Assembly (NCBI RefSeq): GCF_033807575.1
Contig: NC_084726.1
Location: 4,526,001-4,590,000, forward strand
Direction: 5' to 3'
DNA from: Cydia pomonella
Taxonomy: Eukaryota > Arthropoda > Insecta > Lepidoptera > Tortricidae
Length of the DNA stretch: 64,000 bases
In this document: in pieces, positions 39,760 to 50,724 of the stretch
Position numbering within the stretch: position 1 is the stretch's first letter
How the letters are laid out: every line of letters begins with the position of its first letter
Position numbers and translations under genes: made by a program
The notes under the pieces: model-generated
The model's input: the letters and a program-made list of their open reading frames with translations, nothing else
Database searches by the model: none
Told to the model about the DNA's origin: nothing

Positions 39760-40990
39760 TCAATTCAACTATTGCAGATACTTTTGACCCAGAACTATCG
39801 AGATACATATATTTCTATTCTGAAAAGTATTCGAGGACAACAGAAACTTTTGGTACGTAGTTGCATATACGCTACTCCTGGTGCTTATTGTGCTACATAT
39901 TCTGTGCTACAGAGAAACTCCATATTCCCCTAAGTTATCATCACCCGTATAAAGTGAAAACTGCATGCAACACGTGCATGTTAATGAATGAGGGGCAATC
40001 TCGGCTAATCACCGGTTAGGGTGAGATTAATGGGCGAATCTCTGTTAAATACACACATGTTTTAATTGGCAGTTCGTATGCCTTGTTGCAATGATATAAG
40101 GTCCAAGTTAGACGGATAAGTAAGCTTGTACTTTCCATTATAGCGACGCCTGGAGGCTCAAGTCTTGATGAGTGGTTGCTGTCTGTTTTATACACACATT
40201 TTTTTACTAGCTTATACTTAAATGTGTCCCACTGTTGGGCAAAGGCCTATCCTCTGTAACGCTTTCTGGTCCTGTCCAATGCACAATGTCTTGTCCTGTG
40301 CCCCTGACCGCTTATAAAAAAAGGTTATTTTAATAATATTTACATAGTCCTATCTTTTCTAAGTACCCCACTCCGTTCCCACAAAACCTACACGTCACTG
40401 TCGTGGAATAGTCAACCGGAGTTATTCACGCTACGTATTGCATAATGCAATACTAGCGATTTACTGATATTAAACATGTGAATTGTGGACGGTGAACACT
40501 GTATTGTATTTGCCTTCGCTAAATAAAACATCGAGGTCGTAACTCGTAAGAGGATCTCAAAACAGGAGCAGAGGAAAACCTGCAACGACATTATATCATG
40601 ATGACTCGAGGTCATAGAATAGGAAGCAGTGGTTAGCCTTAGCTAAGCGCAATCTTATAGGAAATATTCTTTGATACGATTTCCACATGATCCACATTCT
40701 TGTAAATTATATCGAGAGATATATGTATGTATCTTAGTTATCCTGTCTAGTTGTATTTTGTTTCGCAATTCTTCTCAAAACGGTGTATTCCTATTTGTCC
40801 CCCACCCCACGTGATCGCCGCCATACATAGGGCGGAGACTTATAGGCAGCATCTATTCCCATCTATGCCTGGCGAGGACAAATGGGAATACAACCTCATA
40901 ACGGGTAATAAAATACAATAACAACAACATACTCCTCCATTTTTTGAAGTCAAGGCATGCTAAGCAATCTGATTATGGTTTCGCTTTGAA
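39760..40990. other. Gene-free stretch with repeat fragments
   Basis: 40215-40300 (CCCACTGTTGGGCAAAGGCC) is a degraded repeat motif common in Lepidoptera. 40785-40915 is a foldback bounded by TGTATTCCTATTTGTCCCCC and GGACAAATGGGAATACA. No gene. Confidence 0.5.
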
Positions 40991-41438
40991 TGTTCTCCGC
41001 GAATAGGGATTGCAAACCGGATTGGTTTTCAATCCGGCCGGATCCGGACGGATTTTGGCCGTAGTCCGGCCGGATCCGGCCGGACCGGATCCGGTTTGGT
41101 ATAGGAATATAAAAGTTAATTAAATGACATATTTTTCTAGTTTTTTGCGTAATACGTATTCCTAAATCTATAATTTGAAGTTAATAAATAACTTCTTAAC
41201 AATAAAATAGAACTTGGTAGTAAAAAGTGTCACAATGTCAATATCATTTTAAAAACAAAATTTTAAATCGGTAATTTATTATATTTAACCATTCTAAAGT
41301 GCTCAAATTTTCGTTTACAACTATAAATTTGATTAGTATCCAAAACCTGATGATGGGATGTGGGGTGAGAATTGGAGCTCCTTGAAAGGACAAGTTTTCG
41401 TAACTGTTCTTTGATTGAATTCTTTGTAGAGTCTGTTC

Positions 41439-41496
41439 GGAAAGAGAAGTCGTGGAATGTATTGGGCCCCATACATTCCACGACTCTTCTCTTTCC
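41439..41496. repeat. Long hairpin inside the hAT element
   Basis: GGAAAGAGAAGTCGTGGAAT at the left arm is complementary to ATTCCACGACTCTTCTCTTT at the right, with one extra base in the right arm and a GGGCCCC centre. A transcript from here would form a stem of about 28 bp. Confidence 0.75.
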
Positions 41497-41884
41497 TCAC
41501 AAACTCTAACGTTGACATCCATTCTAGCATAGAGAAATAAGAAGTACATAGAGTGCTCACTCCATACATCAGTTTTGGTACCAAAACGCTTATTATTTTC
41601 GTAGTCGACATCTTGCATCGAGTAGCGGAACTCTCAGTACTGCTACTCGACAAAAAGTCTAATGCTCAACGATTTTCCGCTAATATTATAACCAGAGTAA
41701 CCGGAACTCTATTTTAAACTCCTACGCTTACTATTATTTATTACTTTTAACGAAGATATTTTACTTTTAACTAATTATGATATTAAATAAATGCGCTCTA
41801 GTATTATCTTGCTCTTATTTATTTGTCCGAAAAAGTAGTAGACTGTATGACTTAAAAAATTGTCCTTTTTTTTAATTTATGGAA

Positions 41885-42034
41885 AAGTATATTGGTCAAA
41901 TTATTAGGAACAACACACGACACGACGATCTCATGCGAAAAATAATAGAATGTATGATTGAAAACCATCGCGGAAAGGGACTCCCTAAGAAAAGTTACAT
42001 AGATCAAATAAAGAATTGGCTAGACGTAGAGTAG
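41885..42034 (+). pseudogene. RTE-like LINE ORF2 tail fragment
   Basis: Reads KYIGQIIRNNTRHDDLMRK, then IIECMIENHRGKGLPKKSY and IDQIKNWLDVE, to TAG. This is the IGHLIRHD ... GR-RGRGRPR-SY tail of RTE-like ORF2 in degraded form (compare 2611-2859). It lies inside the hAT element, so the LINE either inserted into it or was captured. Confidence 0.6.
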
Positions 42035-42649
42035 CATGTACCAGGAGATGAAGGAAATTGCATAAGATTGGATGAAATTGTAAAGACAAAAGATTCTCTT
42101 AAATTTGAATAGAAAAGAATCTATATTTTATCATATATATACATATATCGGAGAAAACAAAAGATTATCAATATTATCATATATTCTTCATTCACACATA
42201 TTGATGAGCCCAACTGTAGTCGGTTAATCTCCTATCACAACATTATGACACGACGTTAACCTTCTCTTTAGCATAAATTACAAATGCCTTCCATGGCATC
42301 TCCATCCTTTCATTTTTCCTTCTATTACAGTATTTATGTAATCGTCATATCGTGCCACCAACATGAAAGAAGAAGAAATACTCTTCTGTTCCCAGTCATC
42401 GTCATAATAAATATATTTTTAACTTACTAAATTTAAACTTTTTCATTCGTTTTTTGTTCTGTTCAACTTCATACCTCGTAACCGTTGCCTTTTCCTCATC
42501 TGAAACGCACAGCGCGTGCTGTATGTAGGCGTTTTTTTATTATACCGGATCCGGTCCGGATCCGGTGATTTTTACCGGATCCGGTAGCTCCTGAAAAGTA
42601 CCGGATCCGGCCGGATTACCGGATCCGCCGGACCGGATTGCAATCCCTA

Positions 42650-42747
42650 TCCGCGAACCACGTTCGACGTGTTGCTTCTCTGTCGCACTTGTAAATCGTA
42701 AGCGTGACAGAGAGGCAACACGTCGAACGTGGTCCGCAGTAGCCCCT
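42650..42747. mobile_element. 112-bp MITE family, copy 2, split by hAT
   Basis: CCGCGAACCACGTTCGACGT and ACGTCGAACGTGGTCCGCAG are the arms of the family at 20425-20536. The left terminus is displaced to about 40993-41003 by the hAT insertion, whose 8-bp duplication lies in the arm. Confidence 0.82.
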
Positions 42748-42749
42748 CG

Positions 42750-43250
42750 TTATTTGTGTATCATATCATAACCATTTGTGTAACACGCATAACAATAGAA
42801 AGTTGCCTCGTAACAGATTGTTTATTAATTAAATAGATTCACGCGTTACCCTAACCAACCCGTGATTAAAATATAATCAAGGAATTAAAACCTTATTATC
42901 GACATGCGACGTACCATTACCACGTTTTTACACGAGATTCCTTCTATAGTACAGGATCCCATCTTAGAAAGACCTTCCCTCTATATTTTTTCAAATATAC
43001 AATATGCTCTAGGCAGGCTAGGTTGTTATCATACCGTTGTTGATTTCGGTTGCGGTAGATGGCGCCAGTATGATGACATAAAGGAAATTATAGGCACTCA
43101 AAGTTCCTTAAGTATTCTACTCCTATATAATAAAATATTGACCTTGACATGTGATTTGTTTATTTGTTAAAGAATACAACGACATATTTATTAAATAATG
43201 TAATTCTAAGGAAAATATACGATCTCAATACAGATATGACATATCACAGT
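42750..43250. other. Gene-free stretch
   Basis: An 88-codon plus-strand frame at 42904-43170 includes TVVDFGCGRWRQYDD but matches no family I can name. The sequence at about 43050-43060 contains GTAGATGGCGCC. No gene supported. Confidence 0.35.
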
Positions 43251-43299
43251 CCGCCCTTCAAGTTATAATTTAAATAAGAGCACTAATGTTAATGGAAGA

Positions 43300-43560
43300 A
43301 TATAAAAATATACAATCACTTGCCTGAAAGTATTAAGTCGTTGGATGGAGTTCAATTTAAACATATGTTAAAAGATTGGCTGACTAGACCAGCTTTATAA
43401 ATTTTATAATTATTCTTTCTTAGACATTATATTTACTACCTAATAAAGCTATATTGTACGCTCGAAATGGACAAAATTGTTGATACCTTTATACATTAAT
43501 AACATGTTAATACTTTTTAAACATCTTTACGATAAAATATTATCTTATCTTATCTCCTAA
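43300..43560 (+). mobile_element. LINE 3' end: ORF2 tail plus (TATCT)n
   Basis: The frame around 43302-43400 reads KIYNHLPESIKSLDGVQF, then KHMLKDWLTRPAL, to TAA. This is the tail typical of jockey/CR1-type ORF2 proteins (N-x-LP-x-x-I+, F+, LK-W-L). AT-rich 3' UTR follows, ending with ATTATCTTATCTTATCTCC, a short tandem tail. All catalytic parts are lost. Confidence 0.72.
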
Positions 43561-43599
43561 TAAAATAATTCAGTACTGCAATTAAAGTGCGCTTCTGAT

Positions 43600-43885
43600 A
43601 TGTATGTAAAAACAGACTTTTATTTAACTTCACTGCAAAGTTGGGATGTTTACTTCAATCTTGCAACTTAAATTAGAGCCACTTCCTGATATCTGATTCA
43701 GTTGAAATTAGGAGTACTTCCATAATTCCGATGACAATTCAATAATATTCCAACATGGAGTTGATCTGATGATGCAGTCGAAAGATAGCCAAAAGATCTC
43801 CTTGATGGAAGAACACAAACTCATCGTGTTTGGCCTCATTAGAGAGGTCTCGAATAGACAGAAGTAAAGTCAGGAATAAAAGCCC
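43600..43885 (+). repeat. Dispersed repeat family D, copy 4
   Basis: GGAGTTGATCTGATGATGCA, CACAAACTCATCGTGTTTGG and GAATAGACAGAAGTAAAGTC, arranged like 16680-16860. A LINE family A copy abuts its end. Confidence 0.55.
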
Positions 43886-44254
43886 GACCCAGGTACGTCC
43901 TTAAACTACGTTCAAAAGAGAGGTATGGGCATTGTGAATGTCATCTGGCTTTGTGTGGTAGGGCACAGCCAGTGGATGTCATTCCAGATCTAGAGCAGAG
44001 CCCATTTGGGGAAGTACCTCCACCTTACAGAAAATAGAAGCCAAATAACACTAGACCCTACTCATAGTGTTGTGTTCCTGCCGGTGAGTAAGGTTGCCAG
44101 AGCTCATCGAGGGGGGCGGGCGGGTTAAGGGACGGCAACGCGCAAGTAACTCCTCTGGAGTTGCAGGCGTACATAGGCTACGGAGACTGCTTACCATCAG
44201 GCGGGCCGTATGCTTGTTTGCCACCGACGACGTATATATATATATAAAAAAAAA
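43885..44254 (+). mobile_element. LINE 3' end, family A, longest copy
   Basis: Starts CGACCCAGGTACGTCCTTAA and retains the full block to GTTGTGTTCCTGCCGGTGAG, a G-rich spacer, GGAACGC-type sequence and TTGCCACCGACGACG with a (TA)n/A tail. It defines about 370 bp of shared 3' sequence with 32836-33118. Confidence 0.83.
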
Positions 44255-44256
44255 GC

Positions 44257-44685
44257 GTGTCACATTTTTTTTTTTACAGTAACTTATTTTACGGTATTCG
44301 CGAAATGTATTCGTATTGTTTTAAAAATGATGAATGAAGTAACGAATCCTGTAATATTACATTGCATACGGTATGAATGCGTGCACATATGCATAAAGTG
44401 AATAATTTACACTTCATTAACTTGCGTGTAGTTTTTACTGCACTGCGTATACACATTGATTATCACGTATCAGATATATCTGATGAATGGATGATTGTAT
44501 TGGTTGTAGAGGCGACCTTAAAGCCATCTGGATCGTATTAACGGACAGACAGATATTTATATAAACAGTTATGAAACATTTATGAGAGCATTTTATAAAT
44601 GTTGATACAATATTAATCGGTTTGTTCCATGTTACGTTTTTTATGGTGGTAAGTGGGTGGTGGTGATATATTGAAAATCAAAACA
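44257..44685. other. Gene-free stretch
   Basis: AT-rich. 44455-44500 has a short self-complementary segment (CGTATCAGATATATCTGATGA). Nothing else recognised. Confidence 0.4.
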
Positions 44686-44687
44686 GA

Positions 44688-44946
44688 CGACCCGATTCGA
44701 AGAATGCGATACGATAACGATAAGTTCTGGTTTAGATAAGTTCTCATTTAGATATCGTTTGTTTGTCGTATAATTGACAGAATCAGCTCGATTCGGGCAA
44801 CCAATGTCACTTTGACGTTAGAAATATCGTGGATAGATCTTATTCGGATGATAGCGGAGTCGACATAAACGTCAATTTTGACATTTCATTTAGTTATCGA
44901 TCTTTTAAAGATCTTATCGTGTCTTAATCATTCTTCGAATCGGGCC
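44688..44946. mobile_element. MITE of about 259 bp (GACCCGATTCGAAGAATG)
   Basis: GACCCGATTCGAAGAATGCG at the left is mirrored by AATCATTCTTCGAATCGGGC at the right, continuing GATACGATAACGATAAG against CTTATCGTGTC. The interior has scattered GTCAATTTTGACATTTCA palindromes. A common lepidopteran type; superfamily unclear. Confidence 0.78.
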
Positions 44947-44949
44947 GAG

Positions 44950-46920
44950 TGACAACTTATAAAAAATACTCGATTTACATAAATGTAAGCTATATATACT
45001 AAATGGTATATAATATATTTGAATTCAGGATCATAACAATTTTAAAATCTTTTAGAACATTTGCAATAATTACTAAGTAAATTTTATATATTCAACAAAT
45101 ATAGTAGGGTTCACTGCACGGCATTCTGCATCTGGACGGATTAAATGTCAAATTTATATAAAAATAAGACTTTTATATAAACACTTTCACACTTTGATAT
45201 AAAAATAGTTGCAGAGTTTAGTAACATAACTAGTTAGTCTATAAATAATATGCCAGCTTAAATACAATACAACAACAATTTTGAATTTCGCGAAAATAGG
45301 CAACATACCAAATAATGAATTGAAATAGATGTGAGTAGCGCGAACCGCCCCGGCTTCGTACAGATAGTAATTATACACCTAAACTATCTTCAAGAATTAC
45401 TATATTGATAGGTACTGCAGCATGAAAATCCGTTCAGTAGTTTAGCGAGAGTAATAGTCGCGAAGATACAGACATACAGACGGACAGACGCGGCGGAGGA
45501 TTTTATTTATAAGGTATAGTGATAAACTAAAAAAATGTGACCAATTTTTTTATATGACATCTATTTCAGTTTATAATTTATAGAAGTGTAACTACTTAAA
45601 AAACACAAATCAAATTTTTTATTTAATAATTTAATTTGCTCCCAAAGTTGGTAGCATACTATTTTAGTAGAAATAATAAACAAAGATTAACCATATGCCT
45701 GTGCCTATCTGTTGCTCAATTAGATAAGCAAAACCAAGTTTTCTGTCAACACTCACACGTGTGCTTCCCAGAAAGGTGTCGTGATTCATTCCATAATCAC
45801 GTGCATTAATATCTACACGATCTTCAACCTTACTACATAGACTTAAGCACTAACATTAATACAAAGGGTAGATGAGTTTAAGGCGTTTGAAACCTTGTCC
45901 CTTGGGCTATAAGATTTAAAATCCAAAGATAAGTTTTGTGCTGGGTTTAGACTTTAGGATTCGTGATAAAGGTTTTGTTTTGTGTGTTTTACCTAGTTAG
46001 TAGGATTAGAAGTAGATTTATTACATGAATGGTTTGCGGAAAGATAACTTTGCCGTCATACGCATTCAGAAAACAAAAGTTATTAAGAAACCTCTTTTGT
46101 TCCTTTGAAACATTAGGGTGCCTAGCCAAGATACATTGAGAGATCTTTATTTGCATCCAAGGGCTTGTGCACAAATCACGCGAGGTTTTTTCGGCTACTT
46201 TATTAATCGATTGGAGAGCAACGTGAATGCGGCGATGTTGGAGGAATACCACAATATCATAGGAAATTAATTAAATCGATCAAAAAACTATTAACACGTG
46301 TAAAATATCGGGGCAGGGGGTGTAGTAAAGTCAATGATTGATTTTCCAAAATCAAACCTTTTGTTAAAGAAAACGTATTAAAGTCAGACCAAGATCAGTT
46401 GGCAGCGATTTTGATAGCACAGCCTGCACAGAAAAAAGATAGTTCTCCAGCCAAAAAAATACTCGTGTCAAGACATTTTGTATTTCCTATATAAGGTGTA
46501 ACAATAAAATGTGTCAAGAAATAAAATATTTCAAAATTTATTATTTAAGCTAAATAATTCAATTCTCTATCCGAGCTATAAAAAGTTTTTTTTAAAGTTC
46601 AATATTCTCACCAAGAGCATTTGCGGTTTGTTTTATGTATTGTATTTTTTAATTGAACCTAAGTTATTTCTTAGTGTTAATCATTGATTTGAGAATAATA
46701 TTTCTCCATAAAAACAAGAAAAAGCATTGGTTCAAGAGTGCGTTACCTACTCAATGTGAAATATGATATTATTTATATCTAGAGCTGAAATTTCTTAGCG
46801 CCAAGTTTAGTATGTCTTGAATAAAGATTTTTTTTTTTAACCAACATGATTTTCGTCAATCGTTGAAAATATAATGTTTGCAGTTCTAAACTTTTCAATA
46901 ATCCTCTTCATCTTCTTCTT
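44950..46920. other. Gene-free stretch with one repeat end
   Basis: 45405-45530 (GTACTGCAGCATGAAAATCC, CAGACGGACAGACGCGGCGG, TATAAGGTATAGTGAT) is the end of a common lepidopteran repeat. The remainder is AT-rich, with no domain in its short frames (for example 45187-45378 and 45989-46252, minus strand). Confidence 0.45.
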
Positions 46921-47243
46921 CTTCCTCGCGTTGTCCCGGCATTTTGCCACGGCGCATGGGAGCCTGGGGTCCGCTTGGAAACTAATCCCGAGAATTGGCG
47001 TAAGCACTAGTTTTTACGAAAGCGACTGCCATCTGACCTTTCAACCTACAGAGTAAACTAGAGGCCTAATTGGGATTAGCCCGGTTTCCTCACGATGTTT
47101 TCCTTCACCGAAAAGCGACTGGTGAATATCAAATGATACTTCGTACATAAGTTCCGTAAAACTCATTGGTACGAGCCGGGGTTTAAGCCCGCGACCTCCG
47201 GATTGCAAGTCACACGCTCTTATCCCTAGGCCACCAGCGCTTT
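46905..47243 (-). mobile_element. tRNA-derived SINE, family S, most complete copy
   Basis: On the minus strand the head near 47240-47160 reads GCTGGTGGCCTAGGGATAAG (A box TGGCCTAG-GG) and then GGTCGCGGGCTTAAACCCCG (B box). The anticodon-loop position reads TTGCAAT. The body follows with TCATTTGATATTCACCAGTC and GCCAATTCTCGGGATTAGTT, and the 3' end is a (GAA)n tract at 46905-46925. A pol III internal promoter, unrelated body and simple tail define a tRNA-derived SINE. Confidence 0.82.
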
Positions 47244-47280
47244 TGTCTTCTTCATCAAATACATTGATATTATTTTATGT

Positions 47281-47538
47281 AAAAGTCTCAAACCAAAGTT
47301 TTGGTGCTTTTTCTTTAAAATAGCTTTGGCTCTTGACTGTATATTGAAAACATCTAACCAAGAATCAATCGCTCTTGCGTAAAAACTTAAAAGTCTCAAA
47401 GCAACATTTTGGTGCTTCTTCTTTGAAATAGCTTTGGCTCTTGACTGTAGGTTGAAAACATCAAACTAATAATTTATCGCTTTTGTCTAAAAACTTTAAA
47501 GTCTCAAAGGAAAATTTTGGTGCTTCTTCTTTGGAATG
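47281..47538 (+). repeat. 108-bp tandem repeat, about 2.4 units
   Basis: AGTCTCAAA starts at 47284, 47392 and 47500. Units share TTTTGGTGCTT-TTCTTTGAA and AGCTTTGGCTCTTGACTGTA. The period is divisible by three but no long frame results. Confidence 0.85.
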
Positions 47539-47539
47539 G

Positions 47540-48055
47540 TAATATTTTTAGTTTGAGGAAGAGTTACTCAAGATAAAACCGTTTTTTAAGAGCGTGCTAT
47601 ATCTCTTGCTAAGACGTTTTTTTATTGTGGCGAATAATTAATATCTTAACTCAAATCACTACCATTCGCTATAAAAATGTGTAAGGATAAAACTAAATAT
47701 TTTTTATTCTCCTTTAAAAAATCATGATGTTTTTAACTCAAGACATATTTATTGGACTAACCAATTTATTATTTTCTTGAAGCAACTGTGCGCAAGAGAC
47801 TTTTGCGTTTTGAATTAAGATATATTTTTTATCTGTGTGTGCTAGTGTTAAGTAACCGTCATTATTTCATAGAAGTTTGACGTTTAAAATAACACTTGCC
47901 CAGTCTGAGCTGTCAAAATCGCTGCCAACTTATATTGGTCTGACTATACCCTGTTATCACCTCTATTAAATCCTCTTCTTTATTTAAGTTTCTGTACATG
48001 TATGTACTTGTAAACTGTGTGAGGTATGCAATAAATAGTATTGTGTTATATGTAA
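47540..48055. other. Gene-free stretch
   Basis: AT-rich, nothing recognised. Confidence 0.5.
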
Positions 48056-48057
48056 AG

Positions 48058-48150
48058 GTTGACTGGTAGAGAATGCCTCATGGCATTAAGTCCGCCTTTT
48101 GTACTATAAGGTTTTCTTTTGTGCAATAAAGATTAAATAAATAAATAAAC
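48058..48150 (+). mobile_element. LINE 3' tail, family E, copy 3
   Basis: GTTGACTGGTAGAGAATGCC, TCATGGCATTAAGTCCGCCT and TTGTGCAATAAAGATTAAAT with an (AAAT)n tail. Confidence 0.78.
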
Positions 48151-48570
48151 ATGTATGTGTATTATCCTTAGCTATATATATTAGACACGTCTAAAACTTC
48201 TAGCATACAAATAACAATGCAAATACAGCAGGTGACGCTTAATTGACGTGTCAACTTAATTATCGCAGTCGTGACTTAATTAAATAATTAGCAAATAGCT
48301 CCGTGACAGCTGTGGGAGCGACCGAAAATATTGATGAGGTTAGCTAGAAGATATATAGTCAAGAACAATGGGAATAGATAAAGGTTCAACAGGCCAAAAA
48401 AGGCAGTCCACCTGTTGGAGTTCAAAGTCCTAATACCACCAGAGTGCAGCACAAGCACATATCGTAAACCATATAGATTAACTTATACATGCCTTAGAAA
48501 AGATTTTTGACAAATTTTCACTACGACTTATGCATTTCTTATGGGGCATACATTTAGGAATTTTTTTTCT

Positions 48571-48607
48571 GGGGAGGGGGGAGGGGGGGGGGGGGGGGGG
48601 GGGGGGG
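48571..48607 (+). repeat. Poly(G) tract including 25 uninterrupted G
   Basis: GGGGAGGGGGGA precedes 25 consecutive G (48583-48607), followed by TTGGCGAAGCCCATG. Such a run can form G-quadruplexes and is prone to length error in sequencing. A C-rich counterpart lies at 50891-50906. Confidence 0.9.
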
Positions 48608-48609
48608 TT

Positions 48610-50085
48610 GGCGAAGCCCATGGACAGCAACCAATAAACACAGCTTGTCGGATCATTCAAATAATCACAATTCGCAATAATCAGTCCAAACACGCTCAGG
48701 CATAGAAAATTTCAAGTCTTCATAAGCTCATAAGAGCTCTGCGACATATACATAAATCGCTCCGAGGGGGCGGCCAGCCGTTCCCACCGTTCAAGGGCGT
48801 GTCGCACCCCAATTACAGTTCAAGTTCAATGACACATCGATTGCCGAACTATGTTAGTGCAACCTCTGTTTCTATACGATGTGACCCGCGTGACCATTTT
48901 TGGTTGTTAGTGTTTAGTCTACACAATTACGTCAATTACGCTTTCCTCCCACAAAGAACATACGTTTCAGCTTGGACAAAAATGCTTTCATATGTCCGGC
49001 TGTTCTATTGGTTTTATTTCTCAACCGATTCTACTAAAGTCTATTTGTATCATCTAAGGTAAAGTGGGATAAGACGAACATAGTTTATTTTACTAACAGC
49101 TGGGGTGGTTAGAGTAGTGCTACCTCGTTTTACGCGAAATAGGCACAATGGTTGTCGATTTGCGGAAAATGCCCAGAAGAACTAACTAAATAAGTAACTA
49201 AGTGTTGCCCCAAATCACCTTATGTTAATCAGTCTTACAAAGCAATATTAAGCAGAGATATTATTGTCAATTTGTAAAAAAGGTTTGCTATTGTATTGTA
49301 TATGTATTTTTTCATATTTTGATGGCCAATCGATACAATTACTTTAAGCTATACTTCGTCGTACCTATTGTCCAGTAAATACCCACAAATGTGACTAATA
49401 TTAGCGTTCTTTCTGTTTAACTGGGCATTTTTTGTAACCCTGTGGGATCTAAGAAAAATTGTTATGTAATTTGTAAACTTAAACAGCTTGAACCCGTCAA
49501 ACTTTTCGATGTCACCCCATACAGCGCTACATTATCTAGTCTACAATTGAATGTATACCTATTTGCAAAAACAGATGCGTTCCAAAACATTCATCTGTAA
49601 CTACACATTTATATCAGTTGTATTGTAAACGGAAGTATAGTATGAGGCAGGTATCGTCGGCCGTTCACCTCGCTATTCGTGGCGCTGTCTAAACACAACT
49701 TTGTACTAATGGATTGTTTTGGTTGCTGCTAATTTGCTAAATCTGCTGTAGTAAATATATTGCGGTTTTTGATGGATTGAAGTGGGTAAGGGAATACCTC
49801 CTGTTCGTAACTCTTTTACCAAAGTCAATAAAAATTACGTTTTGGTGCAGTATTCATTAAAAACGTATGTCAGCTGATTTCTATAAATACGCTCCGGGCA
49901 GGATTCTTAAGGCCTTAGTTTCGTGTTCTTCTTTCATTTTCACTGAGCATAAACGAGAGTGCGATGGATGTGCGTGCCCGGGACCGCGGAATGTCGCGGA
50001 TATCATTTTTTTTTATTTGATTTTTTTTGTTTTAATAATAAAAAAAGTAATTTTTTATTATAGGTACCTATAATAATAAATCGCT
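48610..50085. other. Gene-free stretch
   Basis: Frames such as 48799-49062 lack recognisable domains. 49985-50065 has an AT-rich hairpin (AAAAAGTAATTTTTTATTAT and TAGGTACCTATAATAATAAA). No element recognised. Confidence 0.4.
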
Positions 50086-50088
50086 GAA

Positions 50089-50189
50089 GAGCCCATCAAC
50101 GTGCTCACTAGCGCCACTGGGAAATAATTGTGATTGTTTAAATTTAATAATTATTTAGCAGTGGCGCTAGTGAGCACGTTGAGGGGCTC
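50089..50189. mobile_element. 101-bp MITE with 31-bp arms
   Basis: GAGCCCATCAACGTGCTCAC at the left is mirrored by GTGAGCACGTTGAGGGGCTC at the right with one mismatch, continuing through TAGCGCCACTG and CAGTGGCGCTA. The 39-bp core is AT-rich. Confidence 0.85.
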
Positions 50190-50528
50190 TGAAGTCCCTA
50201 GAGAAAGGCTTCAAGATCGCTAATACATTTTTCGGCAACCGGATTGGGATCTAAAAAAGCCCTACGACTTTTCAAAAACTCCGTTCTCTGAGGCTACTGC
50301 ACCTTAAGGAGAGCTCTGAGAGCGAACAACTTAAAAAGAGTTATATAAAAAACGCAGCGAATGGGTGACTTGGCTTGTGTTGCGTTTTGTCATACACTCC
50401 TCGCTCGTGGTCACGACTATTTAAAATGGCTATGTTCCACATTATTTGACTTTCTCTAGAGGCTTATTTTTTTCTTTTTAGTTTTTATGACTACATCTAT
50501 ACAAGTTTCTGTGTAAACGTGTAATCAT
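50190..50528. other. Gene-free stretch
   Basis: No repeat or gene recognised. Confidence 0.45.
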
Positions 50529-50530
50529 CT

Positions 50531-50721
50531 GTACCCCTAGTGTAACTTTGATCGACATCATAACGTGACGAACGCGTTTGCGTTAAGTCTCATTTTGTAT
50601 AGGATTTTGAGTTTCCAAAATGTCCCGCTTGGCGCGCTCTTTCGAAATCCAATACAAAATGAGACTAAACGCAAACGCGTACGTCACGTTTGGAAATCGA
50701 ATTTATTTACACTAGGGGTAC
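50531..50721 (+). mobile_element. 191-bp MITE (GTACCCCTAG), copy 3
   Basis: Same length, ends and orientation as the copies at 15368 and 15727. By eye it is closest to copy 1 (both contain TTTGATCGACATCATAACGT), so copies 1 and 3 share a subfamily distinct from copy 2. Confidence 0.9.
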
Positions 50722-50724
50722 TGA

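Larger units (their letters stand above)
41004..42649. mobile_element. 1646-bp hAT-type element with perfect 8-bp TSD
   Basis: TCCGCGAA occurs immediately before (40996-41003) and after (42650-42657). The ends are TAGGGATTGCAA and TTGCAATCCCTA. Just inside, both ends carry clusters of GGATCCGG and CCGGCCGGATCC (41020-41100, 42545-42640), the subterminal motif clusters typical of hAT transposase binding. The interior has no recognisable hAT transposase. It holds a hairpin at 41439-41496, an RTE-like fragment at 41885-42034 and unassigned minus-strand frames at 41244-41653. It is therefore non-autonomous and probably a filler-carrying deletion derivative. It is inserted in the left end of an older MITE (copy 2 at 42650). 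Confidence 0.9.

Noticed and set aside
41244..41653. Two overlapping minus-strand frames as a hAT transposase
   Set aside because: Neither shows a BED finger, RNase H-like catalytic residues or the hAT C-terminal dimerisation motif; a long hairpin crosses the region.
47160..47240. Functional tRNA gene on the minus strand
   Set aside because: It is the head of a SINE that also occurs at 53800; the B box is altered and the stems are imperfect.
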